Below are positions 1 through 4,760 of a stretch of DNA of 9,394 nucleotides, piece by piece. Source of the stretch: Pedococcus sp. (GTDB taxonomy: Bacteria > Actinomycetota > Actinomycetes > Actinomycetales > Dermatophilaceae); assembly GCA_025936615.1 (NCBI GenBank), contig JAICSZ010000052.1:1-9394 (forward strand). The letters are read 5' to 3'. The stretch's first letter is position 1, and each line of letters begins with the position of its first letter. The notes below the pieces were generated by a model. It saw only the letters and a program-made list of their open reading frames with translations. It did not search any database and was not told the DNA's origin. The position numbers and the translations under genes were made by a program.

Positions 1-213
1 GGCCAGCTCGCGCGGGGTCACCCCGTCGGCGTCCGCCTGCACCTGGATCGGCGTACCGTGCTCGTCCGTCCCCGACACCATGAGCACGTCGTGGCCGGCC
101 ATCCGCATGTACCTGCTGAACACGTCGGACGGCACGGCGAACCCGGCCACGTGGCCGAGGTGGCGCGGGCCGTTGGCGTACGGCCAGGCGACGGCGGAGA
201 GGACTTTGCTCAC
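1..213 (-). CDS. metG: Methionyl-tRNA synthetase, N-terminal 71 residues (partial)
   Basis: Class I aminoacyl-tRNA synthetase that charges tRNA-Met in the cytoplasm. Only the 5' end lies here; the gene runs off the left edge. The GTG-started frame gives [20 protein letters not shown] and continues through HVAG. WPYANG followed by HLGH is the MetRS form of the class I HIGH motif, at about residues 10-21, and [10 protein letters not shown] at about 48-57 is the conserved MetRS block after it. The KMSKS loop and anticodon-binding domain are outside the window. The GTG (211-213) is chosen because AGGA (minus strand, 221-224) sits 7 nt upstream as a Shine-Dalgarno and the family's N-terminus normally begins just before WPYANG. 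A TAGGAT box (220-225), 6 nt upstream, could instead be the -10 of a leaderless transcript. The family identity is clear from these motifs; which kind of start is used is open. Confidence 0.95.
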   Translation of the reverse strand, partial: MSKVLSAVAWPYANGPRHLGHVAGFAVPSDVFSRYMRMAGHDVLMVSGTDEHGTPIQVQADADGVTPRELA

Positions 214-339
214 GTGGCGATCCTATGGGTGGGTGCCAACCGGCTTTCGCTGACGCCGGTATGCCGCGCGCTGCACCTGCTCGTCGGTTACGCGGTGCTG
301 GGCCAGATCGTCGCCCGCAGGGCCGCCACGGGCGACTGA
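214..339 (+). CDS. Candidate small ORF, 41 codons, unknown product
   Basis: A GTG-started frame begins one base after the divergent metG start codon and ends at TGA 337-339. I recognise no family. It would encode a 41-residue peptide with a hydrophobic stretch [14 protein letters not shown] in its second half and a basic/acidic end ARRAATGD, as in a one-pass membrane peptide. By hand count, GC by codon position is about 76%, 51% and 88%, the low-second, high-third pattern of real genes in high-GC actinobacteria. A purine-rich GGAGAGGA (196-203) lies about 10 nt upstream, but it is inside antisense metG codons, so it may be chance. A perfect hairpin starts 17 nt after the stop and could be its terminator. 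Against it: it is short, overlaps the metG control region and has no known homologue. It could be a gene remnant or noise. Confidence 0.2.
   Translation: MAILWVGANRLSLTPVCRALHLLVGYAVLGQIVARRAATGD
220..225 (-). promoter_or_regulatory. TAGGAT: -10 box or Shine-Dalgarno of metG
   Basis: On the minus strand TAGGAT lies 6 nt before the metG GTG. As a -10 (TANNNT) it would place transcription start at or next to the start codon, giving a leaderless mRNA. The AGGA inside it is also well placed as a ribosome binding site. No good -35 is visible at 16-18 bp. The sequence alone cannot decide between the two readings. Confidence 0.35.
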
Positions 340-355
340 CGCACCCGACCACAAC

Positions 356-401
356 CACGAGGTATGCCGCGCGCGGGCGTCTGCGCGCGGCATACCTCGT
401 G
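356..401. terminator. Perfect 19-bp inverted repeat, 8-nt loop
   Basis: Arm CACGAGGTATGCCGCGCGC (356-374) is exactly complementary to 383-401, with loop GGGCGTCT (375-382). As RNA this is a very stable hairpin. No T-run follows on either strand, so it is not a classical intrinsic terminator, although many actinobacterial terminators lack a U-tract. It sits 17 nt after the stop of the candidate 41-codon ORF and 123 bp before the DUF4126 start, so it could end transcription of that ORF and insulate the DUF4126 gene. A protein-binding palindrome or an interspersed repeat are the alternatives, since part of each arm recurs at 258-271. Confidence 0.45.
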
Positions 402-509
402 CTCGTCCGGGCCGCATGCTGGTGTGGGCGGCACAGGTGCGGAACCGCGCGGATCGAGGCCACGTCTTGTAGACATGTCCCGACAGGTGCGCCGCACGGC
501 GCCCCGAAC

Positions 510-515
510 AGGAGG
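510..515 (+). promoter_or_regulatory. Strong Shine-Dalgarno AGGAGG for the DUF4126 gene
   Basis: AGGAGG is a full match to the anti-Shine-Dalgarno core and ends 9 nt before ATG 525. It fixes the start at 525 against the longer in-frame reading from 225. It is the only perfect ribosome binding site ahead of a gene in this window. Confidence 0.85.
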
Positions 516-524
516 TCGTCGCCG

Positions 525-1127
525 ATGATCGCCGCACTCACCGGCATGGGGCTGTCCGCCGCCGCCGGCCTCAACGCCTACATCCCGTTCCTCGTCGTCG
601 CCCTCATCGCCAAGTTCAGTGACTACATCACGTTGCCGTCGTCGTACGCGTGGATCGAGTCGTGGTGGGCGATCGGCATCGGGGCCGTGCTGCTGCTCAC
701 CGAGATGGTGCTCGACAAGATCCCCGCAGTCGACACCGTCAACGACGCGGTGCAGACCTTCATCCGGCCGAGCATGGGCGGGCTGGTCTTCGCGGCCACC
801 TCGGCGGCGGAAGGCCTCGACCACTCGACCTGGATGACCCAGAACCCGTGGGTCGGCGTCGTGCTGGGGATCATCGTCTCGGGCCTCGTGCACACCGGGA
901 AGACCGTGTCGCGGCCGGTCATCAACGCCGGCACCCTCGGCTTCGGCGCGCCGGTCGCCTCCACCGTCGAGGACGGCACGTCGGTCGGCCTCAGCCTGGT
1001 CGCCTTGTTCATCCCGATCCTGGTCGTCGTGCTCCTCGTGGTGCTCGCCTGGCTCCTCATCTGGCTCTGGCTGAAGATGCGCCGCTGGCGGCAACGACGC
1101 AACCGCCGGACCGCCCTCGCGTCCTAG
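525..1127 (+). CDS. DUF4126 family membrane protein, 200 aa
   Basis: Integral membrane protein of the uncharacterised DUF4126 family; no biochemical role is established. The recognisable parts are the N-terminal GLSAAAGLNAYIPFLV (residues 9-24) and the soluble-looking block DKIPAVDTVNDAVQTFIRP (64-82), followed by small-residue membrane stretches. Hydrophobic segments lie at about 5-29, 47-64, 83-93, 107-124 and 155-183. The tail after 184 is strongly basic (KMRRWRQRRNRR), which by the positive-inside rule puts the C-terminus in the cytoplasm. ATG 525 is preceded by AGGAGG with 9-nt spacing. The gene stands alone, and its stop is 3 bp from that of the convergent ABC-F gene, so the two transcripts probably overlap. 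The family assignment rests on the N-terminal motif and the DKIP...VQT block and is fairly sure; function is unknown. Confidence 0.85.
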   Translation: MIAALTGMGLSAAAGLNAYIPFLVVALIAKFSDYITLPSSYAWIESWWAIGIGAVLLLTEMVLDKIPAVDTVNDAVQTFIRPSMGGLVFAATSAAEGLDHSTWMTQNPWVGVVLGIIVSGLVHTGKTVSRPVINAGTLGFGAPVASTVEDGTSVGLSLVALFIPILVVVLLVVLAWLLIWLWLKMRRWRQRRNRRTALAS

Positions 1128-1130
1128 CGG

Positions 1131-2801
1131 CTAGAGCTCCTCCACGAGCACCGAGCCGTCCGCCACGTGCCAGGACCTGGTGAGCCCGACGGCCTCGGCG
1201 AACCTGCGGTCGTGGGTGACCACGACCACGGTGCCGGTGAACGCGGCGACGGCAGCCTCGAGCTGCTCGATCGCCGCAACGTCGAGGTGGTTGGTGGGCT
1301 CGTCGAGCACCAGCGTGTTGACCTCGCGGCCCTGGAACACCGCCATGAGCGCCCGCGTGCGCTCGCCCATCGACAGGCTCCGGGCGGGCAGGCCGACGTG
1401 TCCCGCACCGAGCCCGAACTTGGCCAGCAGCGTGCGCACGCTCGCGGTATCCCACTCGCGGCCGGTGGCCGGCGAGCGCCCGAGGGCCGCACGGGCGACC
1501 TCAAGGAGCGACCCGTCGGTCTCGAGCAACGAGCGGTGCTGGTCGAGCACCCCGACCTCGACGCGGGAGCCGAGCGAGCTGCGACCCGCGGTGAGGGGAA
1601 GGCGTCCCAGCAGGGCGGCGAGCAGCGTCGACTTCCCGCTGCCGTTGTCACCTCGCACGCCGACCCGGTCCCCGCGCGCCAGCTCCAGGCTCACTGGCCC
1701 GAGCCGGAACCCGTCCCGTTCGACCACCGCGTCGGCCAGGGTCGCGACGACGTCGGCGGAGGGAGCGCCCTCGTTGACCCGGTAGCGCAGCTGCCACTCC
1801 TTGCGCGGCTGGTCGACCGGGGCAAGCCGCCCGGCGGCCCGCTCGAGACGTGCTCCCCGGGCGGCCTGCCGGTCGGCGCGGGCACGGTGCTTCTCGCGGA
1901 TGTGCTTGTCCGCCTCGGTGCGGGTGGCCGCGTCGCGGCCCGCGGACCGACGTCCCCGCTCGGCCCAGTCGTGGCGTTGCCGGGACTGGGCGAGCAGCCG
2001 ATCGCGGTTCTGCGCGTAGTCCTCGTACCCCTGCCACGCCTGCCGTCGGGCGAGCTCGCGCTGGGCCGCGTACGCACTCCAGCCACCGGTGTAGTGGGAC
2101 ACCCGCTGCTGGTGCAGGTCGAGCTCGACGACACCGGTCGCGACGGCGTCGAGGAAGTGGCGGTCGTGGCTGGCGACCAGCACCGGCCCGCCGTGTGCCC
2201 GGACGAAGTCCACCACCAGGTCGAGCCCCCTCGCGTCGAGGTTGTTCGTGGGCTCGTCGAGCAGCAGCACGTCGAAGCTGCTCGCCAGCACGGCGACCAG
2301 CGAGGCCCTTGCCGCCTGGCCACCCGAGAGGCTGCCGAGGAGCCGCGCCGGGTCGACGTCCAGCCCGACCGACGCGGCAAGCTCGGGCAGGCGCGCGTCG
2401 AGGTCGGCCGCCCCGAGCGCCAGCCAGCGCTCGAGCGCGCCGGCGTAGCGGTCGTCGGCACCGGCGCCGCCCTCCTCGAGCCCCGTCGCGGCCTGCTGCA
2501 GGTCGCGCTCGGCGCTCGCCACCCCGGTCCGGCGGCGCACGTAGGCGAGCAGGGTCTCGGCGGGGTCCGGCAGCTGTTGCGGCAGCCAGGCGAGGGTCGC
2601 GTCGCTCGGGGCGAGACGGACCTCGCCGTGCACGACGGGGAGCTGGCCGACCAAGATGCGCATGAGCGTCGACTTGCCGGAGCCGTTGGGGCCGACGAGC
2701 GCCGTGACGTCACCGTCCGCCAGGACGAGGTCGACCGCGGTGACGAGGGTGCGCGCGCCGATGGCGACGTCGAGGGCAGTCGTGGTGAGGGTGGTGGGCA
2801 T
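1131..2801 (-). CDS. ABC-F family ATPase, 556 aa
   Basis: Soluble protein with two ATP-binding cassettes and no membrane domain. ABC-F proteins bind the ribosomal E site and act as translation factors or protect ribosomes from antibiotics. Cassette 1: Walker A GPNGSGKST (37-45), signature LSGGQ (158-162), Walker B with D-loop LLLDEPTNNLD (179-189), H-loop SHDRHF (211-216). A charged linker follows (about 240-345, rich in R, Q, A and E), the P-site tRNA interaction motif region. Cassette 2: GDNGSGKST (384-392), LSMGE (476-480), LVLDEPTNHLD (497-507), THDRRF (529-534). Both Walker B glutamates are present, so both sites look active. There is no long C-terminal coiled coil as in Uup. AGGA is 8 nt before ATG. 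Whether it is an EttA-like housekeeping factor or a resistance protein cannot be told from the sequence; its attenuator-like leader favours an inducible role. Confidence 0.93.
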   Translation of the reverse strand: MPTTLTTTALDVAIGARTLVTAVDLVLADGDVTALVGPNGSGKSTLMRILVGQLPVVHGEVRLAPSDATLAWLPQQLPDPAETLLAYVRRRTGVASAERDLQQAATGLEEGGAGADDRYAGALERWLALGAADLDARLPELAASVGLDVDPARLLGSLSGGQAARASLVAVLASSFDVLLLDEPTNNLDARGLDLVVDFVRAHGGPVLVASHDRHFLDAVATGVVELDLHQQRVSHYTGGWSAYAAQRELARRQAWQGYEDYAQNRDRLLAQSRQRHDWAERGRRSAGRDAATRTEADKHIREKHRARADRQAARGARLERAAGRLAPVDQPRKEWQLRYRVNEGAPSADVVATLADAVVERDGFRLGPVSLELARGDRVGVRGDNGSGKSTLLAALLGRLPLTAGRSSLGSRVEVGVLDQHRSLLETDGSLLEVARAALGRSPATGREWDTASVRTLLAKFGLGAGHVGLPARSLSMGERTRALMAVFQGREVNTLVLDEPTNHLDVAAIEQLEAAVAAFTGTVVVVTHDRRFAEAVGLTRSWHVADGSVLVEEL

Positions 2802-2805
2802 CGGG

Positions 2806-2867
2806 TTCCTGGACAGCGAGGTGGTCCCACGTGAGGTGGGCGGGCTGGGTCGTCAGGAAAGGTCCAC
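2806..2867 (-). promoter_or_regulatory. Possible translational attenuator in the ABC-F leader
   Basis: In the predicted 5' leader of the ABC-F mRNA, the Shine-Dalgarno CAGGAA (minus strand, 2811-2806) is perfectly complementary to UUCCUG (2859-2854), which lies in the last codons of a tiny upstream ORF. Pairing would hide the ribosome binding site; a ribosome on the uORF would free it. A second small hairpin, CCCAC/GTGGG (2826-2830 with 2836-2840), lies in between. Attenuation by upstream peptides is known for several ABC-F resistance genes. The six-base match is visible, but the mechanism is inference and a six-base match can arise by chance. Confidence 0.3.
2853..2867 (-). CDS. Possible leaderless uORF, four residues (V-D-L-S)
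   Basis: GTG GAC CTT TCC TGA on the minus strand, ending 51 nt before the ABC-F ATG. A TACCGT -10 box ends exactly 7 nt before its GTG, the same spacing seen at the CAAX-type protease and O-mannosyltransferase starts, so transcription would begin at or beside this start codon. An earlier in-frame GTG two codons upstream overlaps the -10 box and so would not be transcribed. Its only likely role is regulatory. It is very short and unconfirmed. Confidence 0.22.
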   Translation of the reverse strand: MDLS

Positions 2868-2874
2868 GGGTGGC

Positions 2875-2904
2875 ACGGTACGGACCCTCCTCGCCCGGTG
2901 TCCA
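2875..2904 (-). promoter_or_regulatory. Promoter of the ABC-F gene: TGGACA-N18-TACCGT
   Basis: On the minus strand TGGACA (2904-2899) matches the -35 consensus TTGACA at five of six positions, and TACCGT (2880-2875) fits the actinobacterial TANNNT -10, with an 18-bp spacer. Transcription should start near 2867-2869, giving a leader of about 67 nt. A short AT-rich run, AAA (2912-2910), lies 5 nt upstream of the -35. WhiB7-dependent promoters of antibiotic-response genes carry an AT-rich element just upstream of -35, so WhiB7 control is possible, but this is inference from three bases. Confidence 0.5.
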
Positions 2905-2965
2905 CCAGGTTTGTGGCGCCCGCCGCCTCCCAGCGCGCGTCCAGCCGGCGCCCAGCCGGCCCGGC

Positions 2966-2971
2966 TACCCT
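2966..2971 (+). promoter_or_regulatory. -10 box TACCCT of the CAAX-type protease gene
   Basis: TACCCT (TANNNT form) ends 7 nt before GTG 2979, so the mRNA probably starts at or next to the GTG and is leaderless. There is no Shine-Dalgarno before the GTG. No good -35 is visible at 2943-2948, but a tandem CCAGCCGGC (2941-2949 and 2952-2960) occupies that place. This box is the main reason for choosing the start at 2979. Confidence 0.5.
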
Positions 2972-2978
2972 CGCCGGT

Positions 2979-3758
2979 GTGACGGTGGGCGAAGCGGTGC
3001 GGCGGCCCGCCACGCGTCGCACCCTGTTCACCGAGACCATCCTGGTCCTGGGCGTGAGCCTCGGCGCCTCGGGCATCTGGTCGCTGCTGTCCCTGGTGGA
3101 CAAGCTCACCAGGCAGGTCGCGCTCAACAAGCAGACGACCGCGATGAACTCCTCGGTCACGCCCGACCGGCCCTGGCTGGACCTCGCCTACCAGCTCGTG
3201 GGGATCGTCCTGGCGCTGGTCCCGGTCGCCCTGGCCCTCTTCCTGCTGCTGCGCGACCGCCGCGACGCCAGGCAGGCCATCGGCTTCGACCTGCGCCAAC
3301 CGGGCCGTGACGTGCTGAGCGGGCTCGCCCTGGCAGGCGCGGTCGGCATCCCCGGCCTCGGGCTCTACGCCGCGGCAAAGGCGCTCGGCCTCAACACCAC
3401 GGTCGCCGCCGCGAACCTGGCCAGCCACTGGTGGACCGTGCCGGTGCTCGTGCTCGCCGCCGCCCAGAACGCGGTGCTCGAGGAGGTGGTCATGATCGGC
3501 TACCTCTACACCCGGTGGCGACAGGCCGGCTGGTCGCTCCCGGTCGTCATGCTCGTCTCGGCGCTGATCCGTGGGTCGTACCACCTCTACCAGGGCTTCG
3601 GTGGCTTCCTCGGCAACCTCGCGATGGGGCTGATCTTCGGCTGGGTCTACACCCGGACCCGCCGCGTCGGCCCGCTCGTCGTCGCGCACACCACCCTCGA
3701 CGTGGTCGCCTTCGTCGGCTACGCCCTGCTCAAGGGCCACCTGTCCTGGCTGAGCTGA
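2979..3758 (+). CDS. CPBP/CAAX-type intramembrane protease, 259 aa
   Basis: Polytopic membrane protein of the CPBP (ABI, CAAX prenyl protease 2-like) family of intramembrane metal-type proteases; bacterial substrates are mostly unknown. With GTG 2979 as residue 1, motif 1 is EEVVMIGYLYTRW with the Glu pair at 168-169. Motif 2 is RGSYHLYQGFGGF with His 202. Motif 3 is AHTTLD with His 237 and Asp 241. These are the expected catalytic and metal-site residues. Hydrophobic segments lie at about 20-40, 70-90, 115-135, 152-168, 185-198, 215-225 and 235-250. ATG 2898 would add 27 residues (MSTRFVAPAASQRASSRRPA and on) that look like translated promoter DNA, so the GTG 7 nt after a TACCCT box is preferred. 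The gene is divergent from the ABC-F gene (177-bp gap) and convergent with rsmI. The family call is firm; the substrate is unknown. Confidence 0.88.
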   Translation: MTVGEAVRRPATRRTLFTETILVLGVSLGASGIWSLLSLVDKLTRQVALNKQTTAMNSSVTPDRPWLDLAYQLVGIVLALVPVALALFLLLRDRRDARQAIGFDLRQPGRDVLSGLALAGAVGIPGLGLYAAAKALGLNTTVAAANLASHWWTVPVLVLAAAQNAVLEEVVMIGYLYTRWRQAGWSLPVVMLVSALIRGSYHLYQGFGGFLGNLAMGLIFGWVYTRTRRVGPLVVAHTTLDVVAFVGYALLKGHLSWLS

Positions 3759-3794
3759 CGGCTCATGCGCTCGAGTGCCGCCTGCGCCCCCTCG

Positions 3795-3862
3795 CAAAAC
3801 GGCGGTTGCGCGACCAAAACGGCTGCTACAACCGGGGGCTTGCTGGCGCAACCGCCGTTTTG
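3795..3862. terminator. Bidirectional terminator-like hairpin made of CAAAACGGC repeats
   Basis: Arms 3795-3811 and 3846-3862 are perfect 17-bp complements (arm CAAAACGGCGGTTGCGC) with a 34-nt loop. Each strand reads A-run, stem, T-run (AAAA...TTTT), the layout of a two-way terminator, and it sits between the convergent CAAX-type protease and rsmI genes. CAAAACGGC also occurs in the loop (3815-3823), exactly 20 bases after the first copy, so the structure is built of two direct and one inverted unit. The right arm lies inside the rsmI coding frame. It may be a copy of an interspersed palindromic repeat that now serves as terminator. Confidence 0.5.
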
Positions 3863-4710
3863 TCGCTGACGGCCGCGTCGTAGAGGGCCTTCTTGGACAG
3901 GCCCGTGGTCGCCGCGACGTCGGCGCACACCTCCTTGAGCCGCTCACCCCGGGCGACCCGCTCCCGTATGCCGGGCAGGGCCTCCTCGAGCGACGTCACC
4001 GTGGGCGCCGCGCCGGCCACCACGACGGTGATCTCGCCACGGACGCCGTCAGCCGCCCAGTCCGCCAGCTCGGCCAGTGCGCCGCGCCGCACCTCTTCAT
4101 AGGTCTTGGTCAGCTCCCGGCACACCGCCGCGGGGCGGTCGGCCCCGAATGCCTGGGCCATCGCGCGCAGGCTCGCCTCGATCCGGTGCGGCGCCTCGAA
4201 GAACACCATGGTGCGGCGCTCGACGGCGAGCGCCTCGAGCGCCCGCGACCGCTCCCCCGGCTTGCGCGGCAGGAACCCCTCGAAGCAGAACCGGTCGACC
4301 GGCATCCCGCTGACCGCCAGGGCCATGAGCACTGCACTGGGCCCGGGCACGCAGGTGACCCGGATGCCCTGGTCGACCGCGGCCGTGACGAGCCGGTACC
4401 CCGGGTCGGACACCGACGGCATACCGGCATCGGTCACGACGACCACGCGTGCACCGGCGCGCAGCCGCTCGACCAGCTCGGCGGTCCTCGCCACCTCGTT
4501 GTGCTCGTGGTAGCTGAGCACGGCGCCGCGCGGGGTGACAGCCAGGTCGGCGCACAGGCGTCGCAGGCGGCGGGTGTCCTCGGCGGCGACGACGTCGGCG
4601 GTGGCGAGCTCCTCGGCCAGCCGGGGGGCCGCGTCGCGGGGGTCGCCGATGGGCGTGGCGGCCAGCACGAGGAGGCCGGTGCCGGGAAGTTGGGCGGACG
4701 CAGCACTCAC
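3826..4710 (-). CDS. rsmI: 16S rRNA (cytidine-1402-2'-O)-methyltransferase RsmI, 294 aa
   Basis: SAM-dependent methyltransferase of the tetrapyrrole-methylase fold that 2'-O-methylates C1402 in the decoding centre of 16S rRNA. Motifs in order: LVLAATPIGD (14-23), AAEDTRRLRRL (42-52), SYHEHNE (66-72), VVVTDAGMPSVSDPG (90-104), VPGPSA (121-126), FEGFLPRK (143-150), FFEAPHR (170-176), RELTKTYEEVRRG (198-210), GEITVVVAG (225-233), and the C-terminal helix GLSKKALYDAAV (270-281). GTG 4708-4710 is chosen for its position 12 residues before the conserved core; CAGGAT ends 6 nt upstream and could be Shine-Dalgarno or -10. The last 13 residues (SDKTAVAPASPRL) lie past the usual family end and are encoded by the repeat hairpin. 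Divergence from the pmt-like gene is a known actinobacterial arrangement, as in Mycobacterium tuberculosis Rv1003 and Rv1002c. Confidence 0.95.
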   Translation of the reverse strand: MSAASAQLPGTGLLVLAATPIGDPRDAAPRLAEELATADVVAAEDTRRLRRLCADLAVTPRGAVLSYHEHNEVARTAELVERLRAGARVVVVTDAGMPSVSDPGYRLVTAAVDQGIRVTCVPGPSAVLMALAVSGMPVDRFCFEGFLPRKPGERSRALEALAVERRTMVFFEAPHRIEASLRAMAQAFGADRPAAVCRELTKTYEEVRRGALAELADWAADGVRGEITVVVAGAAPTVTSLEEALPGIRERVARGERLKEVCADVAATTGLSKKALYDAAVSDKTAVAPASPRL

Positions 4711-4747
4711 CCGACCATCCTGTCAGGGGCGCGTGAGGTCGCCTGCA

Positions 4748-4753
4748 TACGAT
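4748..4753 (+). promoter_or_regulatory. -10 box TACGAT of the O-mannosyltransferase gene
   Basis: TACGAT (TANNNT form) ends 7 nt before ATG 4761. It overlaps the earlier in-frame ATG at 4752, so a transcript made from it would begin around 4760 and could only use 4761. There is no Shine-Dalgarno before either ATG. No clear -35 is seen. The divergent rsmI signal CAGGAT lies at 4717-4722 on the other strand, so the two promoters are back to back within about 40 bp. Confidence 0.5.
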
Positions 4754-4760
4754 GGCGCGC

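Larger units (their letters stand above)
214..524. other. 311-bp metG / DUF4126 intergenic region
   Basis: This gap between two divergent genes holds the metG start signals (about 214-230), the candidate small ORF (214-339), the 19-bp hairpin (356-401), and a stretch (402-509) that must carry the DUF4126 promoter. In that last part the best -10-like sequence is TAGACAT (470-476) beside the small palindrome GACATGTC (472-479), but no convincing -35 accompanies it. No tRNA or riboswitch-like fold was seen. The 14-mer GGTATGCCGCGCGC occurs here three times: 258-271 and 361-374 on plus, and 383-396 inverted. Confidence 0.6.

Noticed and set aside
225..524. 100-codon N-terminal extension of the DUF4126 protein
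   Set aside because: The extension passes through the hairpin and has no membrane or family features; AGGAGG fixes the start at 525.
1167..2834. A 555-codon open frame antisense to the ABC-F gene
   Set aside because: It is the shadow of the ABC-F codons in high-GC DNA. The minus-strand frame has complete ABC-F motifs, and this one has no recognisable domain.
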